Below, in pieces: positions 38,176 through 46,837 of a stretch of 64,000 nucleotides of DNA. The position numbers and the translations under genes are program-made. Positions within the stretch are counted from its first letter, which is position 1, and each line of letters begins with the position of its first letter. The notes below the pieces were generated by a model. The model was not told the DNA's origin. It searched no databases and worked only from the letters and a program-made list of their open reading frames with translations. Source of the stretch: Bradyrhizobium sp. CCBAU 53421 (GTDB lineage Bacteria > Pseudomonadota > Alphaproteobacteria > Rhizobiales > Xanthobacteraceae); assembly GCF_015291625.1 (NCBI RefSeq), contig NZ_CP030047.1, positions 5,084,001 to 5,148,000 of the forward strand, in the 5' to 3' direction.

Positions 38176-38784
38176 ATGCGTCGACGGCTGCTTGAGTTGA
38201 AGAACACTGCTTTGCGCCACCTTGCCGTAACGGGCCTTGTCACCGCGCTTGCGCTCCTGAACGGAGCCGGCGGCGCATTCGCCCAGAGCGGCACGCCCAA
38301 TCCGCCCGACCAGGCCAAGCAGCAGCCCGGTCAGCCCGACGCCAACGCAAATGCCGCGCGCGAGGCCAACCAGCGCAAGGTCGAGGAATTCGTCGAGGCC
38401 CAGCAGGCCATCAACGGCCCGGCCGGCAACCCCGAATGCGTCTGGCTCGGTCGCCGCGTGGTCCGCCTGATGTGGAACGACGACCTCGATACCGCCTTCC
38501 GCCATCTCGATCTCTACGACCGGTTCGGCTGCCCCGGCGGCCACGTCCAGGCCGCCTTCCGCTGCCTGACCCGGTTCGGCGCCCAGATCGACAGCAAGGT
38601 GAGCGGCAGCCTCGACGGCCGCATTCACGCCTGCTGGATCAACCCGGGTGCCCAGCCGCAGGCCGCCGCAGCCGCCGCGCCCAGCCCGGCGCCGTCGACG
38701 GCCGGCAATGCCGCACCTGCGCCGGCAGCATCGCCCTCGCCTGCGCCGACCCCGTCGGCGTCACCCGCGCCGGCGTCGAAATAG
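38176..38784 (+). CDS. ndvD: NdvD-like periplasmic or anchored protein
   Basis: 202 residues from ATG 38176, chosen because it gives a well-formed signal peptide (MRRRLLELKNTALRHLAVTG to AFA-Q) and has CGGGGA-type bases upstream; ATG 38140 and TTG 38113 extend the frame. The mature part is a helical domain with three Cys (PECVWLG, RFGCPGG, AFRCLTRFG) and a Pro/Ala-rich tail. In B. japonicum, ndvD is the small one-transmembrane gene lying between ndvB and ndvC and is needed for glucan synthesis. Position, size and topology match; residue-level homology could not be checked. Confidence 0.68.
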   Translation: MRRRLLELKNTALRHLAVTGLVTALALLNGAGGAFAQSGTPNPPDQAKQQPGQPDANANAAREANQRKVEEFVEAQQAINGPAGNPECVWLGRRVVRLMWNDDLDTAFRHLDLYDRFGCPGGHVQAAFRCLTRFGAQIDSKVSGSLDGRIHACWINPGAQPQAAAAAAPSPAPSTAGNAAPAPAASPSPAPTPSASPAPASK

Positions 38785-38977
38785 CCGCATCTATTGATCG
38801 GACCCGGCCGCGATTTTTTTCGCGGCTGGAACGGCTTGCGCCCTTAAAACGCCATTGCGGCATACCAGTTGTTAAATCGGATGGCGGAGATATCTTTGCC
38901 TCCGCCGCCATGTTGGTCGAACCCAGGGGACGGGTTCGCTTAGTCCTCAATCTCAGGCCCCGTATGGTTTAACCGCG

Positions 38978-41845
38978 ATGCGCGCCGTCGTCGCCGTCCT
39001 GTTGCTTGTCACCGCCGCCCACGCCGCCCTGTGGGGTCTCTTCCAGGAGAAGCAGTCGGCGCCCGATTTCCGTGGCACGCTGCCGAGCCTGTCCTATACG
39101 CCGTTCGAGCCGAAGCACACCGTCGTCGATGGTGATGCCGACAAGGTACGCGCCGACCTGAGGAAACTCTCCACGCTAACGCGAGCAGTCCGTGGATACT
39201 CCTCGACCGAGGGCAACGAACTGGTGCCGCCGATTGCTGCCGAGTTCGGCATGAAGGTCATGATCGGCGTTTGGATTGGCACGGATGCCGACCGCAACAG
39301 TCGCGAACTTGCATCCGCTATCGATCTTGCCAAGAGCAACAGCAACGTCACGGGCATCGTGATCGGCAACGAAACCGTCTATCGTGGCGAGCAGATTCCA
39401 ATCGAGAACCTCGGGCCGATACCAAAGCTCAAGCCAACCTCCGAAGAGAACGAGCGCTATACAGCCGAGTCTGCGCGCTTCCTTCACGAAGAAACCCCGC
39501 GCATCGATCAAGAAGAGGATGGACGACTTCAAGACGCCAAGGCGCAGCCCGAGGACAAGCGGGATGAAGCCGTCAAATGGGCGATTGCCGAAAACAACGT
39601 CCATCGGCTGATCAAGGTGATCCAGCGCGTCAAGAAGTCCGTCAGCGTTCCCGTCACGACAGGTGAAATCTGGAACATCTGGCGCGACCATCCGCAGCTC
39701 GCCAATTCGGCCGACTTCGTCGCCGCGCACGTGCTGCCGTACTGGGAAAACTTCACCGACAAGCAGGCGGTGGACCAGGCAGTCGACCGCTACAACCTGC
39801 TACGCGACTCGTTCCCCGGCAAGCGCATCCTGATCGCCGAATTCGGCTGGCCGAGCCAGGGCTACAATCTGCGCAGCGCCGAGCCAGGTCCGTTCCAGCA
39901 GGCCACGGTGCTACGCAACTTCGTCGCGCGAGCCGACGCCATCGGCATGGACTACAATATCGTCGAGGCCATCGATCAGCCCTGGAAATTCAACGAAGGC
40001 GGCGTCGGTCCCTATTGGGGCATCCTCAATGCCGACCGCGAGGCAAAATTCGCCTGGACCGGCCCGGTCACCGATCTGAACTACTGGAAGATCGCGCTGG
40101 TCGCCGTGCTGGTCGGCCTGTTCATGTCGCTGCCGATCCTGCGGCTGGACCAGCCGACCGTGATGCAGGCGCTGCTGCTGTCGGCCGCGGCCAACGGCGT
40201 CGGCGCCTGGGTTGCGACCGTGTTCTCGTACTGGACCACGCACTATTTCGTCTGGGGCTCGGCCTTCGCGCTCAGCCTCGGCCTGGTGCTGCTGGTTCCG
40301 CTGGTCCTGATCGCGATGGCGCGGATCGAGGAGATCGCGGCGGTGGCGTTCGGCCGCGGCCCGCGCCGGCTGATCGGCAAGAGCGCGCAGCTCGCGCCGG
40401 CCACGATGGGCGAGGACGTCAAGTTTCCGAAGGTCTCGATCCACATCCCGGCCTATTTCGAACCGGTCGAGATGCTGAAGCAGACGCTCGATGCGGTGTC
40501 GCGGCTCGACTATCCGAACTTCGAGTGCGTCTGCATCATCAACAACACGCCCGATCCCGACTTCTGGCGGCCGATCCAGGATCACTGCCGGCTGCTCGGC
40601 GAGCGCTTCAAGTTCATCAACGCCGAGAAGGTGCAAGGCTTCAAGGCCGGCGCGCTGCGGATCGCGATGGAGCGGACCGCGGCGGACGCCGAGATCATCG
40701 GCATCATCGACGCCGACTATGTCGTGCATCCGGACTGGCTGAAGGATCTGGTACCGGCCTTCGCCGATCCGCGCGTCGGCCTGGTGCAGGCGCCGCAGGA
40801 GCATCGCGACGGCGACCGCTCGCTGATGCACTACATCATGAACGGCGAATACGCCGGCTTCTTCGACATCGGCATGGTCCAGCGCAACGAGTTCAACGCC
40901 ATCATCGTGCATGGCACGATGTGCCTGATCCGCCGCGCCGCGATGGACAAGGCCGGCGGTTGGTCCTCTGACACGATCTGCGAGGACACCGATCTCGGCC
41001 TCTCGATCCAGCAGCAGGGCTGGCTCACGCTCTACACCAATGTGCGTTACGGCGAAGGCTTGCTGCCCGACACCTATGAGGCCTTCAAGAAGCAGCGCCA
41101 TCGCTGGGCCTATGGCGGCTTCCAGATCGTCAAGAAGCACTGGCGGCGCTTCCTGCCCGGCGCCAGCCGGCTGACGCCGGACCAGCGCCGCGAATTCTCG
41201 CTGGGCTGGCTCAACTGGCTAGGGGCCGAAAGCCTCGGCGTCGTGGTCGCGATCCTCAATCTGATCTGGGTGCCGATCGTCGCATTCGCCGACATCGCGA
41301 TCCCCGACAAGATCCTTACCCTTCCGATCATCGCCTCCTTCATCGTCTCGCTGGCGCACTTCGTGGTGCTCTACCGGCTGCGGGTGAACATCAAGGCGGC
41401 CCAGATGCTGGGCGCCATGATCGCGGCGATGAGCGTGCAGTGGACGGTGTCGCGCGCGGTGGCGCAGGGCCTGATCACCGAGCATCTCGCATTCGCCCGC
41501 ACATCGAAGGGCGGCCTGTCGCGGATGTCGATCGAATTCCAGGCGTTCTGGGAAGCGGTGATCGGCGTGCTGCTCCTGATCGGCGCCATCGTGCTTGTTG
41601 TGACCAACGGCTACAAGCAGGTGCGCGAGATCTACATCTTCGCCGGCGTGCTGGTGCTGCAAAGCCTGCCATTCCTCGCCGCGGTCTCCATCGCGATCCT
41701 GGAGAATTCGCGGATCAACGAGTTCGCGTTCTGGCGCAACAGCGCGATCCGCACCGCGGAACTGATCGGGCTCCGCCCGGTCAGCCTGCCCCCGGTCACC
41801 GCCCCGTCACAGCCCGTTGGTTCGGAAATCCGCCACGACAGCTGA
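38978..41845 (+). CDS. ndvB: NdvB-like cyclic beta-1,3-glucan synthase (GH17-GT2)
   Basis: 955 residues (about 105 kDa), ATG 38978. After an N-terminal anchor comes a GH17-like domain (about 30-350) with IVIGNETVYRGEQ and ILIAEFGWPSQG. A glycosyltransferase family 2 domain (about 480-720) follows with VSIHIPAYFEPVEMLKQTLD, the DxD motif IIDADYVVHPDW, ICEDTDLGLS and KKQRHRWAYGG (QxxRW). Transmembrane helices lie before and after. This layout matches NdvB of Bradyrhizobium, which polymerises UDP-glucose into cyclic beta-1,3-glucan at the inner membrane. The GH17 parts of NdvB and NdvC share motifs, pointing to an old duplication. Confidence 0.88.
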   Translation: MRAVVAVLLLVTAAHAALWGLFQEKQSAPDFRGTLPSLSYTPFEPKHTVVDGDADKVRADLRKLSTLTRAVRGYSSTEGNELVPPIAAEFGMKVMIGVWIGTDADRNSRELASAIDLAKSNSNVTGIVIGNETVYRGEQIPIENLGPIPKLKPTSEENERYTAESARFLHEETPRIDQEEDGRLQDAKAQPEDKRDEAVKWAIAENNVHRLIKVIQRVKKSVSVPVTTGEIWNIWRDHPQLANSADFVAAHVLPYWENFTDKQAVDQAVDRYNLLRDSFPGKRILIAEFGWPSQGYNLRSAEPGPFQQATVLRNFVARADAIGMDYNIVEAIDQPWKFNEGGVGPYWGILNADREAKFAWTGPVTDLNYWKIALVAVLVGLFMSLPILRLDQPTVMQALLLSAAANGVGAWVATVFSYWTTHYFVWGSAFALSLGLVLLVPLVLIAMARIEEIAAVAFGRGPRRLIGKSAQLAPATMGEDVKFPKVSIHIPAYFEPVEMLKQTLDAVSRLDYPNFECVCIINNTPDPDFWRPIQDHCRLLGERFKFINAEKVQGFKAGALRIAMERTAADAEIIGIIDADYVVHPDWLKDLVPAFADPRVGLVQAPQEHRDGDRSLMHYIMNGEYAGFFDIGMVQRNEFNAIIVHGTMCLIRRAAMDKAGGWSSDTICEDTDLGLSIQQQGWLTLYTNVRYGEGLLPDTYEAFKKQRHRWAYGGFQIVKKHWRRFLPGASRLTPDQRREFSLGWLNWLGAESLGVVVAILNLIWVPIVAFADIAIPDKILTLPIIASFIVSLAHFVVLYRLRVNIKAAQMLGAMIAAMSVQWTVSRAVAQGLITEHLAFARTSKGGLSRMSIEFQAFWEAVIGVLLLIGAIVLVVTNGYKQVREIYIFAGVLVLQSLPFLAAVSIAILENSRINEFAFWRNSAIRTAELIGLRPVSLPPVTAPSQPVGSEIRHDS

Positions 41846-42026
41846 GCTACTTCAAGAAACGGCCCTAAACACAGGCGTCGGAACGGCAAATCCGGCGTAG
41901 CGGTGCACAATTGACCGCCCCTCGGCTATTGACCCGATGGGCCCTGCCCCCTACACAGCGCGGGCTGGAGCATGATCCGAGGATGCTGGTTGACCGCCGA
42001 CATCCGGATCCGATGTTCAGGTGAGT

Positions 42027-42102
42027 GAGCGCGTAGCTCAGGCGGTAGAGCACGTGACTTTTAATCATGGGGTCGAGGGTTCGAGTCCCTCCGCGCTCAC
42101 CA
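42027..42102 (+). tRNA. tRNA-Lys (UUU)
   Basis: A full cloverleaf is visible. The acceptor arms GAGCGCG (42027-42033) and CGCGCTC (42092-42098) pair perfectly. The D-arm is GCTC...GAGC, the anticodon loop is CTTTTAA with anticodon TTT, and the T-arm is GAGGGTTCGAGTCCCTC. CCA is encoded. It is the integration target of the element to its right and stays intact, because the element restores the 3' half. Confidence 0.97.
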
Positions 42103-42103
42103 A
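42056..42103 (+). other. attL core (48-bp direct repeat in tRNA-Lys)
   Basis: It starts GACTTTTAATCATGGGG in the anticodon arm and runs to CACCAA just past the tRNA end. It is identical to 57058-57105. Bases beyond it (acaaaatcaaatactta) remain partly similar to those after the right copy, so the original crossover tract may have been a little longer. Confidence 0.92.
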
Positions 42104-42197
42104 ACAAAATCAAATACTTAGCAGCAATCTGGAACGGCTATTTAGAGGAAGCGTTTTCTCTCATTCCCTCGCCGATCCCTCATAATCGGGGGCGGCC

Positions 42198-42305
42198 GTG
42201 ATTGCTCTCATGGTTTTCGGCATCATCGCGCTGGCGATCTTCACACCTTTTGTGGCCGCGGTCGCACTCATCGCAAAGGTCAACAGCTTCGGTGATCCGG
42301 GCTGA
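42198..42305 (+). CDS. Possible 35-residue membrane peptide
   Basis: GTG 42198 is preceded by GGGGGCGG. The product (initiator Met, then IALMVFGIIALAIFTPFVAA and VALIAKVNSFGDPG) is one transmembrane helix with a short polar tail. It ends before the hairpin at 42381, which would serve as its terminator. Small single-helix proteins of this type include holins and toxins, but nothing more specific can be said. Confidence 0.35.
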   Translation: MIALMVFGIIALAIFTPFVAAVALIAKVNSFGDPG

Positions 42306-42344
42306 GCCGGTAAGTCTATGGCACAGCCGGTGGCACTACGTTTG

Positions 42345-42440
42345 AGGCTGGGGATTTCAGCGTCCCAGTTCAGGAAGAAAACGCCGCCGGGCGTATATTT
42401 GTGAGACCGGCGGCGTAATTTTTTGGGACGATCAAAACAG
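42345..42440 (+). terminator. Bidirectional hairpin terminator inside a duplicated intergenic element
   Basis: ACGCCGCCGG (42381-42390) pairs with CCGGCGGCGT (42407-42416) and is followed by aattttttggg; the other strand also has a T-rich tail. An outer pair CGTCCCA/TGGGACG (42361-42367 and 42424-42430) encloses it. A related copy with the same flanks lies at 58355-58440 outside the element. Confidence 0.7.
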
Positions 42441-42535
42441 CATGGCGCTGCCGATCGTTGCTAGCTTGCGGCTGAGCAGGATCAGGTATCGCGCCAACCT
42501 GAGCCGGTAGCGCGTGAGCAATAGCCGGATCAGCA

Positions 42536-42922
42536 TTACGCCATTGCCCCTTGCTGCCAGTCTTGGGTGCCGACCTGCTCCAGGAGCCCGTCAAGATCGG
42601 CGATGCCGCTGTCATTGTCGTCCTCGCGGTCGTCGGTGCCACCCTCCGCCCAACGGGTCTGGAGTGCGCCATCGAGGCTCCCGAGATCGGGCTCGTCGTC
42701 CTCAAAGCAGTCCTCGCGGTCGCAATCGTCCCATTCCCGCTCGGTCATCACGTATTCGTCGCTCGCATCGAGGAACGCGATCAACCGCTCGATTTCGGCG
42801 GATGCCTCTTTCCTGAGTCTGCGAAGGCGCTGGAGAGTCGTTTCCCACTCCCGCTGTTGGATAGCGAGGCCGGACAAAATTGCACCAGCGGACTCCGCTG
42901 GCCTTTCTGAGAGGGTTTGCAT
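42536..42922 (-). CDS. Acidic-tailed protein of unknown function
   Basis: 128 residues from ATG 42922. A helical N-terminal part (REWETTLQRLRRLRKEASAE, then IERLIAFLDASDEYV) is followed by a very acidic tail (DCDREDCFEDDEPDLGSLDG, later DDREDDNDSGIADLDGLLEQ). The frame is open for 96 more codons upstream, but that part coincides with a run of perfect hairpins and has no strong ribosome site, so I treat it as leader. No family recognised. It reads left, away from the rest of the cargo. Confidence 0.55.
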   Translation of the reverse strand: MQTLSERPAESAGAILSGLAIQQREWETTLQRLRRLRKEASAEIERLIAFLDASDEYVMTEREWDDCDREDCFEDDEPDLGSLDGALQTRWAEGGTDDREDDNDSGIADLDGLLEQVGTQDWQQGAMA

Positions 42923-42944
42923 TTCGGTTCTCTGGATTACCGGC

Positions 42945-43198
42945 TTTCCACGGCCGGGTGCCAGTGGGCAGCACTGGCGCCGGGAGGGTGGAAACATGGC
43001 CAGAGACCATGCGCGACGGCCTTTCCCTTTCGGGTCTTGTATAGCCGTCGCTCTCCCGGCATAGTGGTGCCGTTCGCGCCGACGGCTAATCGGCACGTTC
43101 TTTTCGTTGGCGACGTTTGATCCCGGCAAGGATCGCCCTGCCAACGCTCTGGTGCCTACGCAGGCCGGCAAGCCTGTAGGCGGGAGTTTCCACGCTCC
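42945..43198 (-). ncRNA. Candidate structured RNA: six consecutive hairpins
   Basis: Perfect stems follow one another: TTTCCAC/GTGGAAA (42945, 42988) enclosing GCCAGTG/CACTGGC; GCGACGGC/GCCGTCGC (43013, 43044) enclosing a CCC-loop-GGG that reads GAAA on the minus strand; GTGCCG/CGGCAC (43067, 43091); CGTTGGC/GCCAACG (43105, 43140) enclosing GATCC/GGATC; GCCTAC..AGGC/GCCT..GTAGGC (43154, 43181); and GGAG/CTCC (43183, 43198). The fourth and fifth hairpins share the same six-base loop, TTGCCG on the minus strand. Strand is set as minus from the GNRA-like GAAA loop and the gene at 42922, but plus is not excluded. No known family recognised. Confidence 0.55.
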
Positions 43199-43301
43199 GT
43201 CTGGCATCACATCCGATTTGCGTTAAGAAATCCATCCCCTCCCTTAGGGGGATTGCGTTTGCCCGCGCCTTCCGGTTGAATCGTCGGCGGAGGGCTACCC
43301 A

Positions 43302-43640
43302 ATGAATAATTCGAAACTGGCCGGCCGAACGCTCGGCGGGATGTTACTTGCTGCGATCAGTTTGTGCCTGACCGGGTGCGGCGTGGCGCGATCTGTTCAA
43401 GCGAACAATGCCTATGACGCTTCGCTGACAGCCTACAAGGATTGCTTAGCGCGGTCAGGCGCCGCGGGTTGCGAAGCGCAGAGGTTGGCGCTGGAGGCCG
43501 ATAAAGATCACGTTGCGATGACCCGTGCCCCGGTCGTCATCGGTGGAGGCGGCGGTTCTTCCTACGTTGCACCCAGAGTCGACCCCGTTGTGTGCAACAC
43601 CATGCGCACTGGGATCATGTCATCGACGACCTGCAATTAG
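43302..43640 (+). CDS. Small lipoprotein, element cargo
   Basis: 112 residues, ATG 43302 after GGAGGG. A signal peptide ends in the lipobox CLTGC (about residues 22-26), so the mature protein should be lipid-anchored in an envelope membrane. The mature part has an Ala/Asp-rich helix (NNAYDASLTAYKDCLARSGA), a GGGGGSS linker and paired Cys near the C-terminus. The next gene starts one base after its stop, so the two are coupled. Function unknown; a superinfection-exclusion or envelope-modifying role is only a hypothesis. Confidence 0.7.
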   Translation: MNNSKLAGRTLGGMLLAAISLCLTGCGVARSVQANNAYDASLTAYKDCLARSGAAGCEAQRLALEADKDHVAMTRAPVVIGGGGGSSYVAPRVDPVVCNTMRTGIMSSTTCN

Positions 43641-43641
43641 C

Positions 43642-44364
43642 ATGGCTAGCAATGATCTCATCGGCCCAGCCGTAGTCGCCGCGATCGTCTCCGGCATCGT
43701 CACTACCATCGGCTTTATCGTTTCGAACAAAACCGCGACCAAGCTGCACTCTGAGAAACTGAAATTCGACGAACGTCTTGCCGAAAAGAAATTCCAGTTC
43801 GACATCGATCTAGCAGAGCGGAAGTTTGAGTACGAAAAAGGACTGCACGACCACAAGCGGCGAATAGAATTCGGCGAAGAACTTCTCGCAGCGTTCTATA
43901 GAGCCAATGACGTCCTGATTGCTGTCCGCTCGCCGGCGGCATTTGGAAAGGAAGGCTCTTCACGCCCGCAGGAGGAGGACGACCCAAACATAGCCAGAAA
44001 GAAAGACACTTACTTCGTTCCATTAGAACGATTGAACAAGAACGGGGACTTCCTGTCGGACTTTTTCAGCAAGCGCTATCGTGCTCGCGCTATATTCCGG
44101 GACACACAGCTTGATCAGGCATTCCAGCTTCTGCATGAAGCAATCGTGGCAATCCAAGTTTCAGCCAGCATGTTGATGAATACTGTTAGCTCTCCTGGCC
44201 AGCGCGATTTTTCTTTTTGGGAAAAGCGTGAGGCTGACATCTGGGCCGGCTTTGACGAGGATCCAGTGGGGGCTAAGATTAAACAGGCGATCGAACTAGC
44301 TGACTCCACACTCGGAGCTGTACTGGAAGCGGCGGCACAGCCAAGCGTCGAGGCTCACGATTGA
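43642..44364 (+). CDS. Membrane-anchored coiled-coil protein, element cargo
   Basis: 240 residues from ATG 43642, one base after the lipoprotein stop. An N-terminal transmembrane helix (LIGPAVVAAIVSGIVTTIGF, about 6-26) leads into a long charged helix (EKLKFDERLAEKKFQFDIDL, AERKFEYEKGLHDHKRRIEF, about 35-75), then a mostly helical cytosolic domain. I recognise no enzyme motif. This layout recurs in unnamed accessory proteins, some of which protect against phage, but that link is inference. The 3' end overlaps the convergent GT9-like gene by ten bases. Confidence 0.7.
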   Translation: MASNDLIGPAVVAAIVSGIVTTIGFIVSNKTATKLHSEKLKFDERLAEKKFQFDIDLAERKFEYEKGLHDHKRRIEFGEELLAAFYRANDVLIAVRSPAAFGKEGSSRPQEEDDPNIARKKDTYFVPLERLNKNGDFLSDFFSKRYRARAIFRDTQLDQAFQLLHEAIVAIQVSASMLMNTVSSPGQRDFSFWEKREADIWAGFDEDPVGAKIKQAIELADSTLGAVLEAAAQPSVEAHD

Positions 44365-45263
44365 ACAGGATCGGAAAGTAGACCGTCGAAATCGGCAAAC
44401 ATCCTATTCAATGGATCATCCCAATCACCGGGCCGCGACTGGCGATAGAGCGTCATCGAGCTGTACCACGGCGTGGCGTCCGCATCCCAAAACCAGGGCC
44501 ACACTGACGTCGCATCGGACCGGAGCAAATTCCAGACAGGTTTGCCAAGCGCGCCAGCGAGATGGGCAAGCGCAGTATCGACCGTGATGACTAAATCCAA
44601 CTGATCGACAATCCCGGCGGTGTCGGCGAAGTCGCTCACGCCAGCCATCGCATCGACAATCCCGAGCCCACGAAGATCATCGTTGTGCTCGAGCTGCAGA
44701 GATATCAGGTTGACGCCCGGCCGCGCCAGCGATGCCAACCTGCGAAGCGGGAGGGACTTCCGCTCGGCAAACTGCGGATTGCCTCCTCCCGAAGCCCAAC
44801 AGATGCCGACGTTAAATCCGTTAGGAAGCGTCGCGGGCCGCGCTTCGGCAAATTCCGGCCCCAAGTACCTGTCTCTGCAGCCGCCTCCCGATAGGTACGC
44901 AATTTCCAACCCCCTGGCAGCCGCTAGCTCTCCTGAGAGTTGCTGGCCAGTGCCGCCCATCGTGAACATTGGCGCCGCGAGCAGCGCGCAAACATAGTCC
45001 GGTTTCCATGGCGGCGGATCGCACTGCAGGACTTCCACACACTCGTATGCTGCTGGACCGTATTGCCTGACCACGGCGTCAACGAATGCAAGGCTGCGAG
45101 CCAAACGAACGATTGGAGCGCGCACCGAGATGATCACTCGCGCACCCATGTCCTTAACGGGTTTGGCAAACCGCAGCGACAGGATCTCGTCTCCAAATCC
45201 CAGTTCGCTGTAAAGCAGGATGGTGCTGCCTCTTAATGGTTCACCGCGCCAAAGCGGGACCAC
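44355..45263 (-). CDS. GT9-like glycosyltransferase-fold protein, element cargo
   Basis: 302 residues from GTG 45263, which overlaps the terminase TAG stop by one base (TAGTG). It begins with ILLYSELGFGDEILSLRF, the rhizobial version of the GT9/heptosyltransferase N-terminal motif. The C-terminal half has FNVGICWASGGGNPQF, then GVSDFADTAGIVDQLDLVIT, VDTALAHLAGALGKPVW and TLYRQSRPGDWDDP. Related proteins usually carry N-terminal TPR repeats; here those are absent. It may glycosylate a surface molecule and so change phage adsorption. Placement right after the terminase is unusual. Confidence 0.75.
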   Translation of the reverse strand: MVPLWRGEPLRGSTILLYSELGFGDEILSLRFAKPVKDMGARVIISVRAPIVRLARSLAFVDAVVRQYGPAAYECVEVLQCDPPPWKPDYVCALLAAPMFTMGGTGQQLSGELAAARGLEIAYLSGGGCRDRYLGPEFAEARPATLPNGFNVGICWASGGGNPQFAERKSLPLRRLASLARPGVNLISLQLEHNDDLRGLGIVDAMAGVSDFADTAGIVDQLDLVITVDTALAHLAGALGKPVWNLLRSDATSVWPWFWDADATPWYSSMTLYRQSRPGDWDDPLNRMFADFDGLLSDPVQS

Positions 45264-46837
45264 TAGGCATACCCCTGCTCAGGATATTCGATCGGCCGGT
45301 TGAAGTTGCTGTTGCTCACCACGGGCGCCCCGTTCGGCTCTGAGAACGTCAACGCCACAGCATCCCCCTCGTCCGGGCTCGGCATGCCGCGTTTCTTCAT
45401 CTCGTCCTTGCTCTCGAGCATCAGCCGGCCGTCGCTGGTGTACTTGTAGCCGGGCCCGGTCAGGTCAGACTGCAGGCTATCGCTGTCAGGTAGCGAGAAG
45501 TGAGAGCCCGACAGTGCGTCCTTTAGATTGGACCACATCTCCGCCCGGCGATTTGCTGGGCCGCCTGACGGCCTGCCGCTGTCGTCCAGCGGGGGCGGCT
45601 CGATCGGCTTCGAACCGAAGTTGACGCTGTTCAGGATGCCAGAGCCAAAGCTGCCGCCGTACCCCAGCTCCACCAGCCGGTCATAGATGCCGGCGCCGAG
45701 GCCGCCGACGTCGATATTGACCTTGGCCGGCTTCTCGTCCCGCATGATGCTGGCGACCCAGCCGGCGACCTGCATGGTGTCCAGGCCGTGCCGCTTTTCG
45801 ATCCTCTCGATGCAGCTACCGCGGCGCCACGCTATCGCGGTGCTGTCCGCGCCGAACCGGGCTGGATCGACGCCCAGGATGAGCGGTCCAGTCCCTTTCG
45901 TCACCGCAGACTTGCGGGCGAGCAGCACCATGTCGTGCGGAATGAAGCTGTCGAACTGGGACGCCAAAAACGCCTCGTCGGGCGTCAGCGGATATTCGCG
46001 TTTGAAGTAATTGGCGTCACCCTTGTCGGCGATCTTGCAGCGGCGCCAATAGATTTGCTCGGCATCGAGACCATGCAGCTCGGCAAGCTGCTTCTCCTCG
46101 CTGGTCATCTCGAAATCGTCAGGCGCAGCCCTTCGATAAGTCGGATCTTCCGACCAGGGCAGGAACACCGCCTTGAAGCTGTTTTCGCCGGCCAATGCCT
46201 TGCACCAGAACTGGTGAAACTCATCACCGAACTGATTTCCGGTGGTCTCGATGATGATCTCCGTATCCGGTAGATCAGGCACGGTTTCCATCAACGCGGC
46301 CAGTTGCTCCTTGAGGTTCACCCAGAACGCAGCTTCCGACGCATGCAGCGCTTGCGCTGTTGACGATCGGCCAGCGCCATCCTCCGTCGCGACCGATACC
46401 AGGTAACCGGAATCGATGTTGGCGAACTTCAGCTCTTCAGCGTTCGAGGCACCCGTCGCAGGCCGCATGTCGTCCGGCATGTGATCATGGAAGCGCTTCA
46501 CCAGATTGAACAGGTTGCGCGAGGCTGGTTTCTCATGCGCCACGATCGCCGTCAGGAAGCCCGGGTTGCGGATCGTTTTGTGATAGTAGCGACCCGCAAC
46601 ATAGGTGCTGACGCCTTCCTGGCGAGCCTTCAGCACGACGAGCCGCACCATGCCGGTCGTGGCGCGCTGCTCCTCGATGACACGGTGCAACTTCTTCTGA
46701 ACCGGATTGAAAGCGAACGGCACCAACCCGCCCGCCTTCGGCCTGATCTTCAGATGGGTTTCCGCGAAATACTCGAGATCCCCATCAAGCCGCTCGAAGT
46801 GGTCGAGCGTCGCGCTGATCGTCTCCAGCGCGTTCAT
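45263..46837 (-). CDS. terL: Phage terminase large subunit
   Basis: 524 residues. The ATPase half has a degenerate Walker A, VVLKARQEGVSTYVAG (about residues 66-81), and a Walker B-like strand ending IIIETTGNQFGDEF (about 195). The nuclease half begins ILGVDPARFGADSTAIAWRR with its metal-binding Asp, then VNIDVGGLGAGIYDRL and a C-terminal PDEGDAVALTF. It should cut and pump DNA into a procapsid. Its ATG overlaps the upstream gene's stop (ATGA). No portal gene follows, which is the usual order, so packaging would need a partner phage or the element is defective. Confidence 0.88.
   Translation of the reverse strand: MNALETISATLDHFERLDGDLEYFAETHLKIRPKAGGLVPFAFNPVQKKLHRVIEEQRATTGMVRLVVLKARQEGVSTYVAGRYYHKTIRNPGFLTAIVAHEKPASRNLFNLVKRFHDHMPDDMRPATGASNAEELKFANIDSGYLVSVATEDGAGRSSTAQALHASEAAFWVNLKEQLAALMETVPDLPDTEIIIETTGNQFGDEFHQFWCKALAGENSFKAVFLPWSEDPTYRRAAPDDFEMTSEEKQLAELHGLDAEQIYWRRCKIADKGDANYFKREYPLTPDEAFLASQFDSFIPHDMVLLARKSAVTKGTGPLILGVDPARFGADSTAIAWRRGSCIERIEKRHGLDTMQVAGWVASIMRDEKPAKVNIDVGGLGAGIYDRLVELGYGGSFGSGILNSVNFGSKPIEPPPLDDSGRPSGGPANRRAEMWSNLKDALSGSHFSLPDSDSLQSDLTGPGYKYTSDGRLMLESKDEMKKRGMPSPDEGDAVALTFSEPNGAPVVSNSNFNRPIEYPEQGYA

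Noticed and set aside
42536..43210. Longer 224-residue version of the acidic-tailed protein
   Set aside because: The extra 96 codons coincide with a run of perfect hairpins, and the upstream start lacks a ribosome site; kept as a stated alternative only.
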